A stretch of DNA of 64,000 nt from Halomonas sp. M4R1S46 (GTDB lineage Bacteria; Pseudomonadota; Gammaproteobacteria; Pseudomonadales; Halomonadaceae): assembly GCF_025725685.1 (NCBI RefSeq), contig NZ_CP107008.1, positions 2,976,001-3,040,000 on the forward strand, given 5' to 3'. Within the stretch, counting starts at the first letter, position 1. The number at the start of each line of letters is the position of its first letter. The notes beneath the pieces were generated by a model that searched no databases, was not told the origin of the DNA, and saw only the letters and a list, made by a program, of their open reading frames with translations. Made by a program: the position numbers and the translations under genes. This document shows positions 48,908 through 56,836 of this stretch, in pieces.

Positions 48908-50011
48908 ATGACCCAGCCGTCTCCCGCCGGCGACGCACCCGACCTGCATCACCTGGCCGAGCTGATCAAGACCTGGGGCCGCGAACTCGGCTTCCAGCAG
49001 GTGGGCATCACCGACGTCGACCTGGCCGAGGACGAGGCGCGCCTGCAGCGCTGGCTCGACGCCGGCCACCATGGCGAGATGGGCTTCATGGCCAGGCATG
49101 GCACCAAGCGCACGCGCCCCGAGGAACTGGTGCCGGGCACGGTGCGGGTGATCAGCGTGCGCCTGGACTACCTGCCCGCCGAGGTGGAGACGACCAGGAT
49201 GCTCGCCCGACCGGAGAAGGCCTACGTCTCCCGCTACGCGGTGGGGCGCGACTACCACAAGCTGATGCGCAAGCGCCTGGCGACGCTGGCCAAGTGGATC
49301 GAGGCGGAGGCCGGCCCCTTCGGCTACCGGGCCTTCGTGGATTCCGCCCCGGTGATGGAGCGGGCCCTGGCCCGAAAGGCCGGCCTCGGCTGGGTCGGCA
49401 AGAACGCCATGCTGCTCAATCCCAAGGCCGGCTCGCTGTTCTTCCTCGGCGAGCTCTACACCGACCTGCCGCTGCCGGTGGACGCCCCCTTCGAGGCCGA
49501 GCACTGCGGCAGTTGCAGCGCCTGCCGCACGGCCTGCCCCACCGACGCCATCGTCGAGGACAAGGTCGTCGATGCCAGGCGCTGCCTCTCCTACCACACC
49601 ATCGAGCTGTTCGGGCCCATTCCCGAGGAGTTCCGCGCCGCCATGGGCAATCGGGTGTTCGGCTGCGACGACTGCCAGCTGGTCTGCCCCTTCACCCGCT
49701 TCACCCGGGCCAGCCCGGAGGACGACTTCGCCCCCCGCCACGACCTGGACCGGGCCGACCTCACCACGCTGTTCGCCTGGAGCGAGGAGGAGTTCCTGGA
49801 CAAGACCGCCGGCAGCCCCATCCGGCGGATCGGCTACGAGCGCTGGCTGCGCAACCTGGCCGTGGGGCTCGGCAACGCCCCCTGGAGCGAGGCCGTGGAG
49901 GCCGCCCTGCGCGCCCGCCTGCCCTATCCCTCGGACCTGGTCCGCGAGCATGTGCGTTGGGCGCTCGAGCGCCAGCGGGAGAAGCGGCAACGGCTGATAG
50001 CCGTAAGCTGA
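48908..50011 (+). CDS. queG: Epoxyqueuosine reductase QueG
   Basis: A 367-residue cobalamin- and 4Fe-4S-dependent reductase for the last step of queuosine tRNA modification. Present are the catalytic-domain segments DSAPVMERALARKAGLGWVG and NAMLLNPKAGSLFFLGELY, and two ferredoxin-like clusters, CGSCSACRTACPTDAI and CDDCQLVCPF, then a C-terminal helical-repeat domain. The ATG at 48908 gives the usual length; the region before it also reads openly but without a ribosome site. It is divergent from nnr, with 101 bases between. The last residues (LIAVS) are encoded inside heptamer element R2. Confidence 0.93.
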   Translation: MTQPSPAGDAPDLHHLAELIKTWGRELGFQQVGITDVDLAEDEARLQRWLDAGHHGEMGFMARHGTKRTRPEELVPGTVRVISVRLDYLPAEVETTRMLARPEKAYVSRYAVGRDYHKLMRKRLATLAKWIEAEAGPFGYRAFVDSAPVMERALARKAGLGWVGKNAMLLNPKAGSLFFLGELYTDLPLPVDAPFEAEHCGSCSACRTACPTDAIVEDKVVDARRCLSYHTIELFGPIPEEFRAAMGNRVFGCDDCQLVCPFTRFTRASPEDDFAPRHDLDRADLTTLFAWSEEEFLDKTAGSPIRRIGYERWLRNLAVGLGNAPWSEAVEAALRARLPYPSDLVREHVRWALERQREKRQRLIAVS

Positions 50012-50085
50012 TAGCTGGAAGCTGGAAAACAGCATATGGTTTCCAGCCCCCGAGCCCGGGGGTTCCTTCAAGCTTCCGGCTTACG
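49998..50085. repeat. Heptamer-repeat inverted element R2 (queG 3' end)
   Basis: Left arm CCGTAAGCTG then AGCTGGAAGCTGGAA (to 50026), right arm TTCAAGCTTCCGGCTTACG (50067-50085), imperfect inverted repeats around a core of about 40 bases with a GCCCCCGAGCCCGGGGG hairpin. The queG stop codon falls inside. A CCGGACGGCGTCCGG palindrome follows at 50113-50127, just past the orn stop. Confidence 0.65.
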
Positions 50086-50129
50086 TCCGCGAAGCGGGCG
50101 TTCTTCCGGCTCCCGGACGGCGTCCGGGC

Positions 50130-50723
50130 TCATTCCTCTTCGTCGCTGGCATCGTCCTCCAGGCGCAGGAAGGTCCGCCGGTAGTGGGCCAGCTCGGCGA
50201 TGGACTCCCTGATGTCGTCCATGGCCAGGTGGACGTTGCGCTTGCTGAAGCCGACCAGGGCCCCGGGATTCCAGCGCTTGGCCAGCTCCTTCAGTGTCGA
50301 GACATCCAGGTTGCGGTAGTGGAAGAAGGCCAGCAGCTCGGGCATCTCGCGCTCCAGGAAACGGCGGTCCTGATGCACGCTGTTGCCGCACATGGGCGAG
50401 GCGCCGGGCGCGACATGCTCGTTGAGGAAGGCGAGCGTCCGGCGCTCGGCCTCGGCGGTATCCATGCGGCTCTCCTTGACCCGCTTGACCAGTCCCGAGG
50501 CGCCGTGAGTCTTCTGGTTCCAGTCGTCCATGGCCTCGAGCAGGCCGTCGGACTGGTGCACGGCGAGCACCGGGCCCTCGGCCACGACGTTGAGGTCGGC
50601 GTCGGTGACCAGGGTGGCCACCTCGATGATGCGCTCGCGATTGGGGTCGAGCCCGGTCATCTCCAGGTCGATCCATACCAGGCGCTGGGCGCGCGGGTCC
50701 TGAGTGTCTTGTGTCGCGGACAT
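50130..50723 (-). CDS. orn: Oligoribonuclease
   Basis: A 197-residue DEDDh-family 3'-5' exonuclease that degrades dinucleotides, including pGpG from c-di-GMP turnover. LVWIDLEMTGLDPNRERIIE with the first metal ligands, MCGNSVHQDRRFLEREMPEL, YRNLDVSTLKELAKRWNP and HLAMDDIRESIAELAHYR with the last His/Asp are typical. The ATG at 50721-50723 has AAGGAAGG upstream. It is divergent from rsgA, with which it shares an 88-base region containing a palindrome; this pair is a conserved gammaproteobacterial neighbourhood. The frame continues upstream only as a GC shadow. Confidence 0.96.
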   Translation of the reverse strand: MSATQDTQDPRAQRLVWIDLEMTGLDPNRERIIEVATLVTDADLNVVAEGPVLAVHQSDGLLEAMDDWNQKTHGASGLVKRVKESRMDTAEAERRTLAFLNEHVAPGASPMCGNSVHQDRRFLEREMPELLAFFHYRNLDVSTLKELAKRWNPGALVGFSKRNVHLAMDDIRESIAELAHYRRTFLRLEDDASDEEE

Positions 50724-50775
50724 GGGGCCTTCCTTGCGGGGGCGGATGGCTGACGACAGCCGGGCCCGTTGGTGA

Positions 50776-50795
50776 GTACAATGCCGCCATTGTAC
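50776..50795. promoter_or_regulatory. Palindrome between divergent orn and rsgA
   Basis: GTACAATG-CCGC-CATTGTAC, a perfect 8-bp inverted repeat with 4-base spacer, 17 bases before the rsgA ATG and 53 before the orn ATG. It could be an operator or an rsgA leader hairpin; no regulator is proposed. Confidence 0.45.
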
Positions 50796-50811
50796 CGACC
50801 TTCGGGCCATC

Positions 50812-51858
50812 ATGAGCAAACGCAAGTTGAGCCGCCAGCAGCGCTGGCGCATCGAGAAGATCCAGGCGGAGCGGGCCAGGCGCGCCGAGAAGCGTGGCGA
50901 CCAGGACACCGAGAAGCTCGCCGCCGGAGAATACGGCCCCGAACGGCAGGGCCGGGTGACCGCCCACTTCGGGCGCAGCCTGGAGGTGGCCCCCGCCGTC
51001 GGCGGGGAGCCGGTGCGCTGCCACCTGCGCGCCAACCTGGAGGGCCTGGTCACCGGCGACCGGGTAATCTGGCGAGCCGGCCAGGACGGCAGCGGCGTGG
51101 TAGTGGCCCGCGGGGTGCGCGACAGCGTGCTGGAGCGCCCCGATGCCCGAGGCCAGCTCAAGCCGGTGGCCGCCAACATCGACCAGATCCTGATCGTCTT
51201 CGCCGTGGAGCCCGAGCCCCATGCCAACCTGATCGACCGCTACCTGGTGGCCGCCGAGGCCACCGGGATCGCCCCGGTGCTGGTGCTCAACAAGATCGAC
51301 CTGCTGCCGACCCAGGGCGGCCCCCTGCGCGCGCTGCTGGCGCGCTACGAGGCCCTCGGCTACCCGGTGGTCACCACCACCACCGCCCGGGCGGACGGCC
51401 TCGACGCCCTGCATGCGCGCCTCGCCGGGCGCACCTCGGTGTTCGTCGGCCAGAGCGGGGTGGGCAAGTCCTCGCTCATCGACCGCCTGCTGCCCGACGC
51501 GCAGCTGCGCATCGGGGCGCTGTCCGAGGACTCGCGCAAGGGACGGCATACCACCACCACGGCACGGCTCTACGTCCTCCCTCGCCCCGCCGCCGGCGCT
51601 TTCCAGGGGCCGGCGGCGGACGGCGCGCTGATCGACTCCCCGGGGATCCGCGAGTTCGGCCTGATCCATCTGGACGAGGGCCAGGTGGCCGAGGGCTTCA
51701 TCGAGTTCCGCGACCTGCTCGGGCACTGTCGCTTCCGCGACTGTCGTCACCGCCAGGAGCCGGGCTGCGCGCTGATCGAGGCCGTGGATGAGGGCAGGAT
51801 CCATGCCGACCGCTTCGCCAGCTACCGACGCATCGTCGACAGTCTCGACGAGACTTGA
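50812..51858 (+). CDS. rsgA: Small ribosomal subunit biogenesis GTPase RsgA
   Basis: A 348-residue circularly permuted GTPase that helps 30S maturation. An N-terminal OB-fold (about 40-110) precedes the G domain with the permuted order NKIDLL (G4), SVFVGQSGVGKSSLIDRLL (G1) and DSPGIREFGL (G3), and a C-terminal zinc knuckle (CRFRDCRHRQEPGC). The start is the ATG at 50812, giving MSKRKLSRQQRWRIEKIQ, typical of the family. The ribosome site is weak. It is divergent from orn and followed after 35 bases by a sulfurtransferase gene. Confidence 0.95.
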   Translation: MSKRKLSRQQRWRIEKIQAERARRAEKRGDQDTEKLAAGEYGPERQGRVTAHFGRSLEVAPAVGGEPVRCHLRANLEGLVTGDRVIWRAGQDGSGVVVARGVRDSVLERPDARGQLKPVAANIDQILIVFAVEPEPHANLIDRYLVAAEATGIAPVLVLNKIDLLPTQGGPLRALLARYEALGYPVVTTTTARADGLDALHARLAGRTSVFVGQSGVGKSSLIDRLLPDAQLRIGALSEDSRKGRHTTTTARLYVLPRPAAGAFQGPAADGALIDSPGIREFGLIHLDEGQVAEGFIEFRDLLGHCRFRDCRHRQEPGCALIEAVDEGRIHADRFASYRRIVDSLDET

Positions 51859-51893
51859 GATAAAGACGAAATATCCCGAGTGAGGAGAGCGCC

Positions 51894-52727
51894 ATGAGTT
51901 CCGAAGCCAACCTGCTGCCGCTGATCGTCGAGCCCGAGCAGCTCGCCGAGCACCTGGACGCCCCTTCCCTGCTGGTCATCGACGTGCCGCTGAAGGCCGA
52001 GAGCCATGAACAGGGCCATGTGCCGGGCGCCGTCTTCCTGGACTTCAAGCGCCTGCTGCGCGGTGAGGGCGCGGTGCCCAACGAGGTGCCCGACGAGGCC
52101 GCCCTGTCGCGGCTGTTCTCGTCACTGGGCCTGACCCGGGACACCCACGTGGTGGCCTACGACGACGAGGGCGGCGGCTGGGCCGGCCGGCTGCTGTGGA
52201 CGCTGGAGCTGATCGGCCATACCCGCTACTCCTACCTCAACGGCGGCCTGCACGCCTGGCGCGGGGCCGGCCTGCCGCTGTCCACCGAGACCATCACGCC
52301 GACGCCCAGTGACTACGAGGCCGAGATCCTCCATCCCGAGGTGGCCATCGAGCGGGCCGAGCTCGTCGAACGGCTGGGCGAGAAGGGCTTCGCCGTCTGG
52401 GATGCCCGCTCCCGGGCCGAATACGACGGCGAGAAGGGCAGCAACAAGCGGCTCGGCCATATCCCCGGGGCGGTCAACCTCGACTGGGTCGACGCCATGG
52501 ACAAGGACCGCGACCTGCGCCTGCGCGACTATGCGGAGCTGATCACCGAACTCGAGGCCCTGGGCCTGACCCCGGACATGGAAGTGGTCACCCACTGCCA
52601 GAGCCACCACCGCAGCGGCTTCACCTGGCTGGTGGGCAAGGCGCTGGGCTTCGAGAGGATGCGCGGCTATGCCGGCTCCTGGCAGGAATGGGGCAACCGC
52701 GACGACACCCCGATTGAGAAGCCGTAA
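51894..52727 (+). CDS. Sulfurtransferase with two rhodanese domains
   Basis: A 277-residue thiosulfate/3-mercaptopyruvate sulfurtransferase-type protein. The N-terminal inactive rhodanese domain (SLLVIDVPLKAESHEQGHVP) and C-terminal domain (FAVWDARSRAEYDGEKGSNK, then RLGHIPGAVNLDW) are clear. The active-site loop is THCQSHHRSG, with the catalytic Cys followed by a loop (QSHHRS) unlike the CGSGVTA of mercaptopyruvate sulfurtransferases or CRKGVTA of thiosulfate ones, so the donor is uncertain. GAGGAG precedes the ATG. It lies between rsgA and psd, a conserved order. The stop codon is within heptamer element R3. Confidence 0.88.
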   Translation: MSSEANLLPLIVEPEQLAEHLDAPSLLVIDVPLKAESHEQGHVPGAVFLDFKRLLRGEGAVPNEVPDEAALSRLFSSLGLTRDTHVVAYDDEGGGWAGRLLWTLELIGHTRYSYLNGGLHAWRGAGLPLSTETITPTPSDYEAEILHPEVAIERAELVERLGEKGFAVWDARSRAEYDGEKGSNKRLGHIPGAVNLDWVDAMDKDRDLRLRDYAELITELEALGLTPDMEVVTHCQSHHRSGFTWLVGKALGFERMRGYAGSWQEWGNRDDTPIEKP

Positions 52728-52852
52728 GCCGGAAGCTGGAAGCTGGAAGCTGGAAGCTGGAAGCTGGAAGACAGCATGTTGCAACCCGTCCTCAGGCCAG
52801 AGGGTTTACTTCCGGCTTCAAGCTTCCAGGCGCGAAGCGCCGCTCTTCAAGC
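52721..52852. repeat. Heptamer-repeat inverted element R3
   Basis: Left arm of about 50 bases with tandem copies of GGAAGCT (52730-52770), right arm TTCCGGCTTCAAGCTTCC at about 52810-52827, then a GGCGCGAAGCGCC hairpin and CTTCAAGCTC. It lies between the sulfurtransferase and psd genes and supplies the sulfurtransferase stop codon. Confidence 0.72.
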
Positions 52853-52894
52853 TCAACACTTGATCTACGACACATCAACCGGAACGCCCCCTTC

Positions 52895-53779
52895 GTGACC
52901 CTAGCCAAGCTGTTTGCCCTGATCCAGTACCCGCTGCCCCATCACCTGCTCTCCCGCCTGGTGGGTCGCCTCGCCGACTGCCGAGTGCCCTGGGTCAAGG
53001 ACCTCGCCATCCGCGCCTTTATCCGCCAGTTCAAGGTCGACATGGGCGAGGCCCACGAGTCCGACCCCGGCGCCTACCCGAGCTTCAACGCCTTCTTCAC
53101 CCGGCCGCTGAAGGACGGCGCCAGGCCCATCGACGAGGGGCTGGTCTCCCCCGCCGATGGCACCCTCTCGCAGTTCGGGGCCATCGGCCATGGCCGGCTG
53201 ATCCAGGCCAAGCGCCACGACTTCACCGCCGCCGACCTGCTGGGCGGTGACCTCGAGGCCGCCGGGCGCTTCCACGACGGCAGCTTCGCCACCGTCTACC
53301 TCTCGCCGAGCGACTACCATCGCGTGCATATGCCGCTCGGTGGGACCCTGCGCGAGATGGTCTACGTGCCCGGCCGGCTGTTCTCGGTGAACGCCGCCAC
53401 CACCCATCACGTGCCCAACCTTTTCGCCCGGAACGAGCGGCTGGTCTGCCACTTCGACACCGCGCACGGCCCCATGGCCCTGGTGCTGGTCGGCGCCATG
53501 ATCGTCGCCGCCATCGAGACGGTGTGGGCCGGCCAGATCACGCCCCTGCCCCGAGGCGGCGTGCAGCGCCTCCGCTTCGACACCCCGGTGCGCCTGGAGA
53601 AGGGCGAGGAGATGGGCCGCTTCAAGCTCGGCTCCACGGTGGTGATGGCCTTCGCCGAGCCGGTCGCCTTCGACCCTCTCGAGGTGGAGGGCAAGGTGCG
53701 CATGGGCCAGCGGCTGGGCGCCTTCGACGAGAAGCGGGATGCCACGCCTCGCCAGGAAGAGGTCTCGAGCCCGTCCTGA
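52895..53779 (+). CDS. psd: Phosphatidylserine decarboxylase proenzyme
   Basis: A 294-residue pyruvoyl-dependent enzyme that makes phosphatidylethanolamine at the inner membrane. Landmarks are SFNAFFTRPLKDGARPID, VSPADGTLSQFG with catalytic Asp, YLSPSDYHRVHMPLGG with the His of the triad, and the self-cleavage site FKLGSTVV with Ser247, which becomes the pyruvoyl group. The start is a GTG at 52895, giving MTLAKLFALIQYPLPHH; no ATG is available in a better place. It is downstream of the sulfurtransferase gene and repeat R3, and converges on epmA with only 22 bases between. Confidence 0.95.
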   Translation: MTLAKLFALIQYPLPHHLLSRLVGRLADCRVPWVKDLAIRAFIRQFKVDMGEAHESDPGAYPSFNAFFTRPLKDGARPIDEGLVSPADGTLSQFGAIGHGRLIQAKRHDFTAADLLGGDLEAAGRFHDGSFATVYLSPSDYHRVHMPLGGTLREMVYVPGRLFSVNAATTHHVPNLFARNERLVCHFDTAHGPMALVLVGAMIVAAIETVWAGQITPLPRGGVQRLRFDTPVRLEKGEEMGRFKLGSTVVMAFAEPVAFDPLEVEGKVRMGQRLGAFDEKRDATPRQEEVSSPS

Positions 53780-53801
53780 CGGCCAGAGCCATGGAATAGG
53801 G

Positions 53802-54776
53802 CTAGGCTCTTGGGGTGGCGAAGGCCATCACCTCGGCCACGCTGGGCTTGCCCAGGGCCAGCTGGATCAGCCGGTCGAGGCCCAGCGCCACCCCGCTGCC
53901 GGCGGGCATCCCGGCCTCGAGCGCCGCCAGCAGGCGCTCGTCGACGTCCACCTCGGGCAGGCCCTGGGCGCGGCGGGCGGCGTTGTCCTCGATGAAGCGC
54001 GTACGCTGCTCCTCGGCGTCGGTCAGCTCGTCGTAGCCGTTGGCGAGCTCCAGGCCGTCCCGGTAGACCTCGAAGCGCGAGGCCACCCACTGGCCGTCCT
54101 CGGCGTCACGGTGGCGTCGGGCCAGGGCCACCTGGCTGGCCGGGTAGTCGACCACCACGTCGATACCGTCTCGTCCAAGATGCGGTTCGATTTCGAGGCT
54201 GATCAGCAGATCCAGGCAGTCGTCCCGGGACGCCTCCGCCATGTCGAGCCCCCCCTTGCCTTCGGCCAGGCGACGCAGGGCCTCGAGGGGCTCGCTGAAG
54301 GGGTCGAGGGCCAGGGTCTCGCGGAACAGCTCGCGGTAACGACGACGGCGCACGGGCCCGGGATCGCCCGGCAGGATGCGGCGGATCAGGGCCACGGTTT
54401 CCTCGATCAACCCGTCCAGGTCCAGTCCCGGGCGGTACCACTCCAGCATGCTGAACTCGAGGTTGTGACGCCTGCCCACCTCGCCGTCGCGGAAGCTGCG
54501 GGCGATCTGGAAAATGGGCCCACTGCCGGCGGCCAGCAGGCGCTTCATGTGGAACTCCGGCGAGGTCTGCAGCCAGAGCCGCTCCCGGCCCGCCGGGGTG
54601 GTCGCCTCGCAGGAAAGCGAGGCCAGGTGTACGTCGGTGCTGCCGCCGTGGCCGAGCACCGGCGTCTCCACCTCCCACACGCCGCGTTCGGCGAAGAAGG
54701 CCCGGACCTCGCCGATCAGCCGCACCCGCTCGCGCAGGGTCGCGATCTCGGCGGTGGGTCGCCAGTCGTCTGTCAT
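53802..54776 (-). CDS. epmA: Elongation factor P beta-lysine ligase EpmA
   Basis: A 324-residue class II lysyl-tRNA synthetase paralogue without the anticodon-binding domain. It has motif 1-like REVRAFFAERGVWEVETPVL, motif 2 LEFSMLEWYRPG and motif 3 GVALGLDRLIQLALG. It attaches (R)-beta-lysine to Lys34 of EF-P. Neighbouring efp keeps Lys34 and epmB encodes the aminomutase, so the pathway is complete apart from EpmC. It is 193 bases downstream of efp on the same strand, separated by two structured elements. The ATG is at 54774-54776. Confidence 0.95.
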   Translation of the reverse strand: MTDDWRPTAEIATLRERVRLIGEVRAFFAERGVWEVETPVLGHGGSTDVHLASLSCEATTPAGRERLWLQTSPEFHMKRLLAAGSGPIFQIARSFRDGEVGRRHNLEFSMLEWYRPGLDLDGLIEETVALIRRILPGDPGPVRRRRYRELFRETLALDPFSEPLEALRRLAEGKGGLDMAEASRDDCLDLLISLEIEPHLGRDGIDVVVDYPASQVALARRHRDAEDGQWVASRFEVYRDGLELANGYDELTDAEEQRTRFIEDNAARRAQGLPEVDVDERLLAALEAGMPAGSGVALGLDRLIQLALGKPSVAEVMAFATPRA

Positions 54777-54796
54777 GTTCCGACCTCCAGAACCGC

Positions 54797-54823
54797 CAAG
54801 GCCACGCCGCTGGCGTGGCCTTG
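54797..54823 (-). terminator. Hairpin between efp and epmA
   Basis: CAAGGCCACGCC, loop GCT, exact 12-base complement. It lies 21 bases upstream of the epmA ATG and downstream of efp. There is no T tract, so it may act on mRNA stability or partial termination. Confidence 0.5.
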
Positions 54824-54840
54824 GAACCGTGTCAGCCCAG

Positions 54841-54960
54841 CTTTAGCCCTCTCCGAGCGATGCTCAGACAAGGCGAATCCCGAGGAAGGCGGCGGAGTTT
54901 AGCAGCGCTAAATGAGCAAGCCGTCTCGGGATTCAACGCCGTATGAGCGAGCGCAGGAAG
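54841..54960. repeat. Complex palindromic element between efp and epmA
   Basis: Outer arms GAATCCCGAG (54875-54884) and CTCGGGATTC (54925-54934) are perfect inverted repeats; an inner TTTAGC-AGC-GCTAAA hairpin (54898-54912) sits between them. The flanks (GAGCGATGCTCAGACAAGGC and CGTATGAGCGAGCGC) are loosely related in inverse orientation. It looks like an extragenic palindromic repeat of a type I associate with halophilic gammaproteobacteria; only one copy is seen here. Confidence 0.55.
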
Positions 54961-54969
54961 GGCCGCACT

Positions 54970-55536
54970 TCAGGCGCGGGAGACGTACTCGCCGGAGCGC
55001 GTATCCACCTTCAGCACTTCGCCCTCGTTGATGAACAGCGGCACGCGCACCACGGCGCCGGAGGACAGGGTCGCCGGCTTGGAGCCGCCCTGGGCAGTAT
55101 CGCCCTTGAGCCCCGGATCGGTCTCGGTGACCTCGAGCTCGATGAAGTTCGGCGGAGTCACGTTGATGACGTTGTCGTTCCACAGGGTCACGGTGTAGGC
55201 GACCTGCTCCTTGAGCCACTTCTCGGTGTCGCCCAGGGCCTTCTTCTCCACCGGGTACTGCTCGAAGGAGCCGTCGGTGAGCATGAAGTACCACATCTCG
55301 CCGTCGTTGTAGAGGTATTCCATCTCCAGCTCGAGGACGTCGGCGCCCTCCAGGGATTCGCCGGACTTGAAGGTCCGCTCCCAGACCCGGCCGGTCATCA
55401 GGTTGCGCAGCTTGACGCGGTTGAAGGCCTGGCCCTTGCCCGGCTTGACGAATTCGTTCTCGACGATGGTGCAGGGGTCACCGTCCAGCATGACCTTCAG
55501 ACCGCCCTTGAATTCGTTGGTAGAATAGTTCGCCAT
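54970..55536 (-). CDS. efp: Translation elongation factor P
   Basis: A 188-residue three-domain EF-P that relieves ribosome stalling at polyproline. The modification loop FVKPGKGQAF holds Lys34, the site for beta-lysylation by EpmA, and domain III ends with a typical RSGEYVSRA. The length and start (MANYSTNEFKGGLKVMLDGD) are standard. It is divergent from epmB, which starts 109 bases away, and upstream of epmA on the same strand, so the modification genes surround their target. Confidence 0.97.
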   Translation of the reverse strand: MANYSTNEFKGGLKVMLDGDPCTIVENEFVKPGKGQAFNRVKLRNLMTGRVWERTFKSGESLEGADVLELEMEYLYNDGEMWYFMLTDGSFEQYPVEKKALGDTEKWLKEQVAYTVTLWNDNVINVTPPNFIELEVTETDPGLKGDTAQGGSKPATLSSGAVVRVPLFINEGEVLKVDTRSGEYVSRA

Positions 55537-55644
55537 GTTGCTTTACCCATATTCGAGCGCGCCGCCGGCCGTGACCGGGGGCGCGCGATGCAAGATGATC
55601 TTCGTCGAGGGCCTCGCCCTCGCCCGCATTGACTGGTGTGTCGC

Positions 55645-56670
55645 ATGATAACCCGAAGCCCCGTCCCTTTGCAGCGTCAGGCGCCCGAGGCCGCCGGCGG
55701 CCACTGGCAGGCGCAGCTCAGCGGTGCCGTCCGCACCCCCCGGGAGCTGTGCCGGCGACTGGACCTGGCGCCGGCCTGGTGGCCCGGGGCCGAGACCGGC
55801 CACGGGCTCTTCGCGGTGCGCGTGCCCGAGGCCTACCTGGCGCGCATTCGCCCCGGCGACCCGCATGACCCGCTGCTGCGCCAGGTGCTGCCGCTCGACG
55901 CGGAGGCCGAGACCGCGCCCGGCTATGTCGCCGATCCCCTGGAGGAGGCCGAGCATACCCCCAGGCGCGGCCTGATCCACAAGTACGCCGGCCGGGTGCT
56001 GCTGATCGCCAGCCCCGCCTGCGCGGTAAACTGCCGCTACTGCTTCCGCCGCCATTTCCCCTACGAGGAGAACGCGCCCTCCCGGCGCCAGTGGGACGAG
56101 ACCCTCGAGTACCTGCGCGGCGATGCCTCCATCCGCGAGGCCATCCTCTCCGGCGGCGATCCCCTGGCGGCCAGCGACCGCCAGCTGGCCTGGCTGGTCG
56201 CCCGCCTCGAGGCCATTCCCCATCTCCGACGCCTGCGCATCCACACCCGCCTGCCGGTGGTGATCCCCGACCGCATCGACGCGGCCCTGCTCGAGTGGCT
56301 CGGCGGCACCCGCCTGCAGACGGTCATGGTGCTGCATATCAACCACGCCCAGGAGATCGACGACGCGGTGATCGACGCCTGCCGGCGGCTGCGCGAGGCC
56401 GGCGTGACCCTGCTCAACCAGAGCGTGCTGCTGCGCGGCGTCAACGACGACGTCGACACCCTCGCCGAGCTGTCCGAGCGTCTCTTCGAGGCGGACGTGC
56501 TGCCCTACTACCTGCACGTGCTGGACCCGGTGGCCGGCGCCGCCCACTTCGACGTCCCCGACGATGAGGCCCGCGAGCTGGTCGCGGACCTCAGGAAGGT
56601 GCTGCCGGGCTTCCTGATGCCGCGGCTGGTCCGGGAGATTCCCGGCGAGGCGAGCAAGACGCCGCTCTAG
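55645..56670 (+). CDS. epmB: EF-P beta-lysylation protein EpmB (lysine 2,3-aminomutase-like)
   Basis: A 341-residue radical-SAM enzyme converting (S)-alpha-lysine to (R)-beta-lysine for EF-P modification. The 4Fe-4S motif CAVNCRYC (Cys126, Cys130, Cys133), the SGGDPLAASDRQLAWLV segment, HTRLPVVIPDRI and the PLP lysine region near the C-terminus (YYLHVLDPVAGAAHF) are present. The ATG at 55645 is preferred over an in-frame GTG at 55636. It is divergent from efp. A heptamer array begins directly after its TAG stop. Confidence 0.94.
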   Translation: MITRSPVPLQRQAPEAAGGHWQAQLSGAVRTPRELCRRLDLAPAWWPGAETGHGLFAVRVPEAYLARIRPGDPHDPLLRQVLPLDAEAETAPGYVADPLEEAEHTPRRGLIHKYAGRVLLIASPACAVNCRYCFRRHFPYEENAPSRRQWDETLEYLRGDASIREAILSGGDPLAASDRQLAWLVARLEAIPHLRRLRIHTRLPVVIPDRIDAALLEWLGGTRLQTVMVLHINHAQEIDDAVIDACRRLREAGVTLLNQSVLLRGVNDDVDTLAELSERLFEADVLPYYLHVLDPVAGAAHFDVPDDEARELVADLRKVLPGFLMPRLVREIPGEASKTPL

Positions 56671-56836
56671 CTCAAAGCTCAAAGCTCAAAGCTCAAAGCT
56701 CAAAGCTGGAAGCTGGAAGCTGGAAGCTGGAAGCTGGAAGCTGGAAGACCAGCATGGTAGGGGGCCAGACTGAAGCAACCCCACCGGGACGACTCGATGG
56801 GGTTGTTCTTTCTTCAGGCTTCCAGCTTCAAGCTAA
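56671..56836. repeat. Heptamer-repeat inverted element R4 between epmB and leuA
   Basis: Starts with five tandem CTCAAAG units and six CTGGAAG units (56671-56747), then a core with a hairpin terminator, and a right arm CTTCAGGCTTCCAGCTTCAA (56812-56831). The leuA stop codon (56828-56830) lies in the right arm. It is the clearest example of the family. Confidence 0.8.
56776..56813 (+). terminator. Terminator downstream of epmB inside element R4
   Basis: CAACCCCA...TGGGGTTG (8-bp stem, 14-base loop) followed by the T-rich tail TTCTTTCTT. Suitable position for terminating epmB transcription before the convergent leuA. Confidence 0.65.

Noticed and set aside
56671..56747. Heptamer array considered as a CRISPR array
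   Set aside because: Units are 7 bp and contiguous, with no spacers and no cas genes in the window.
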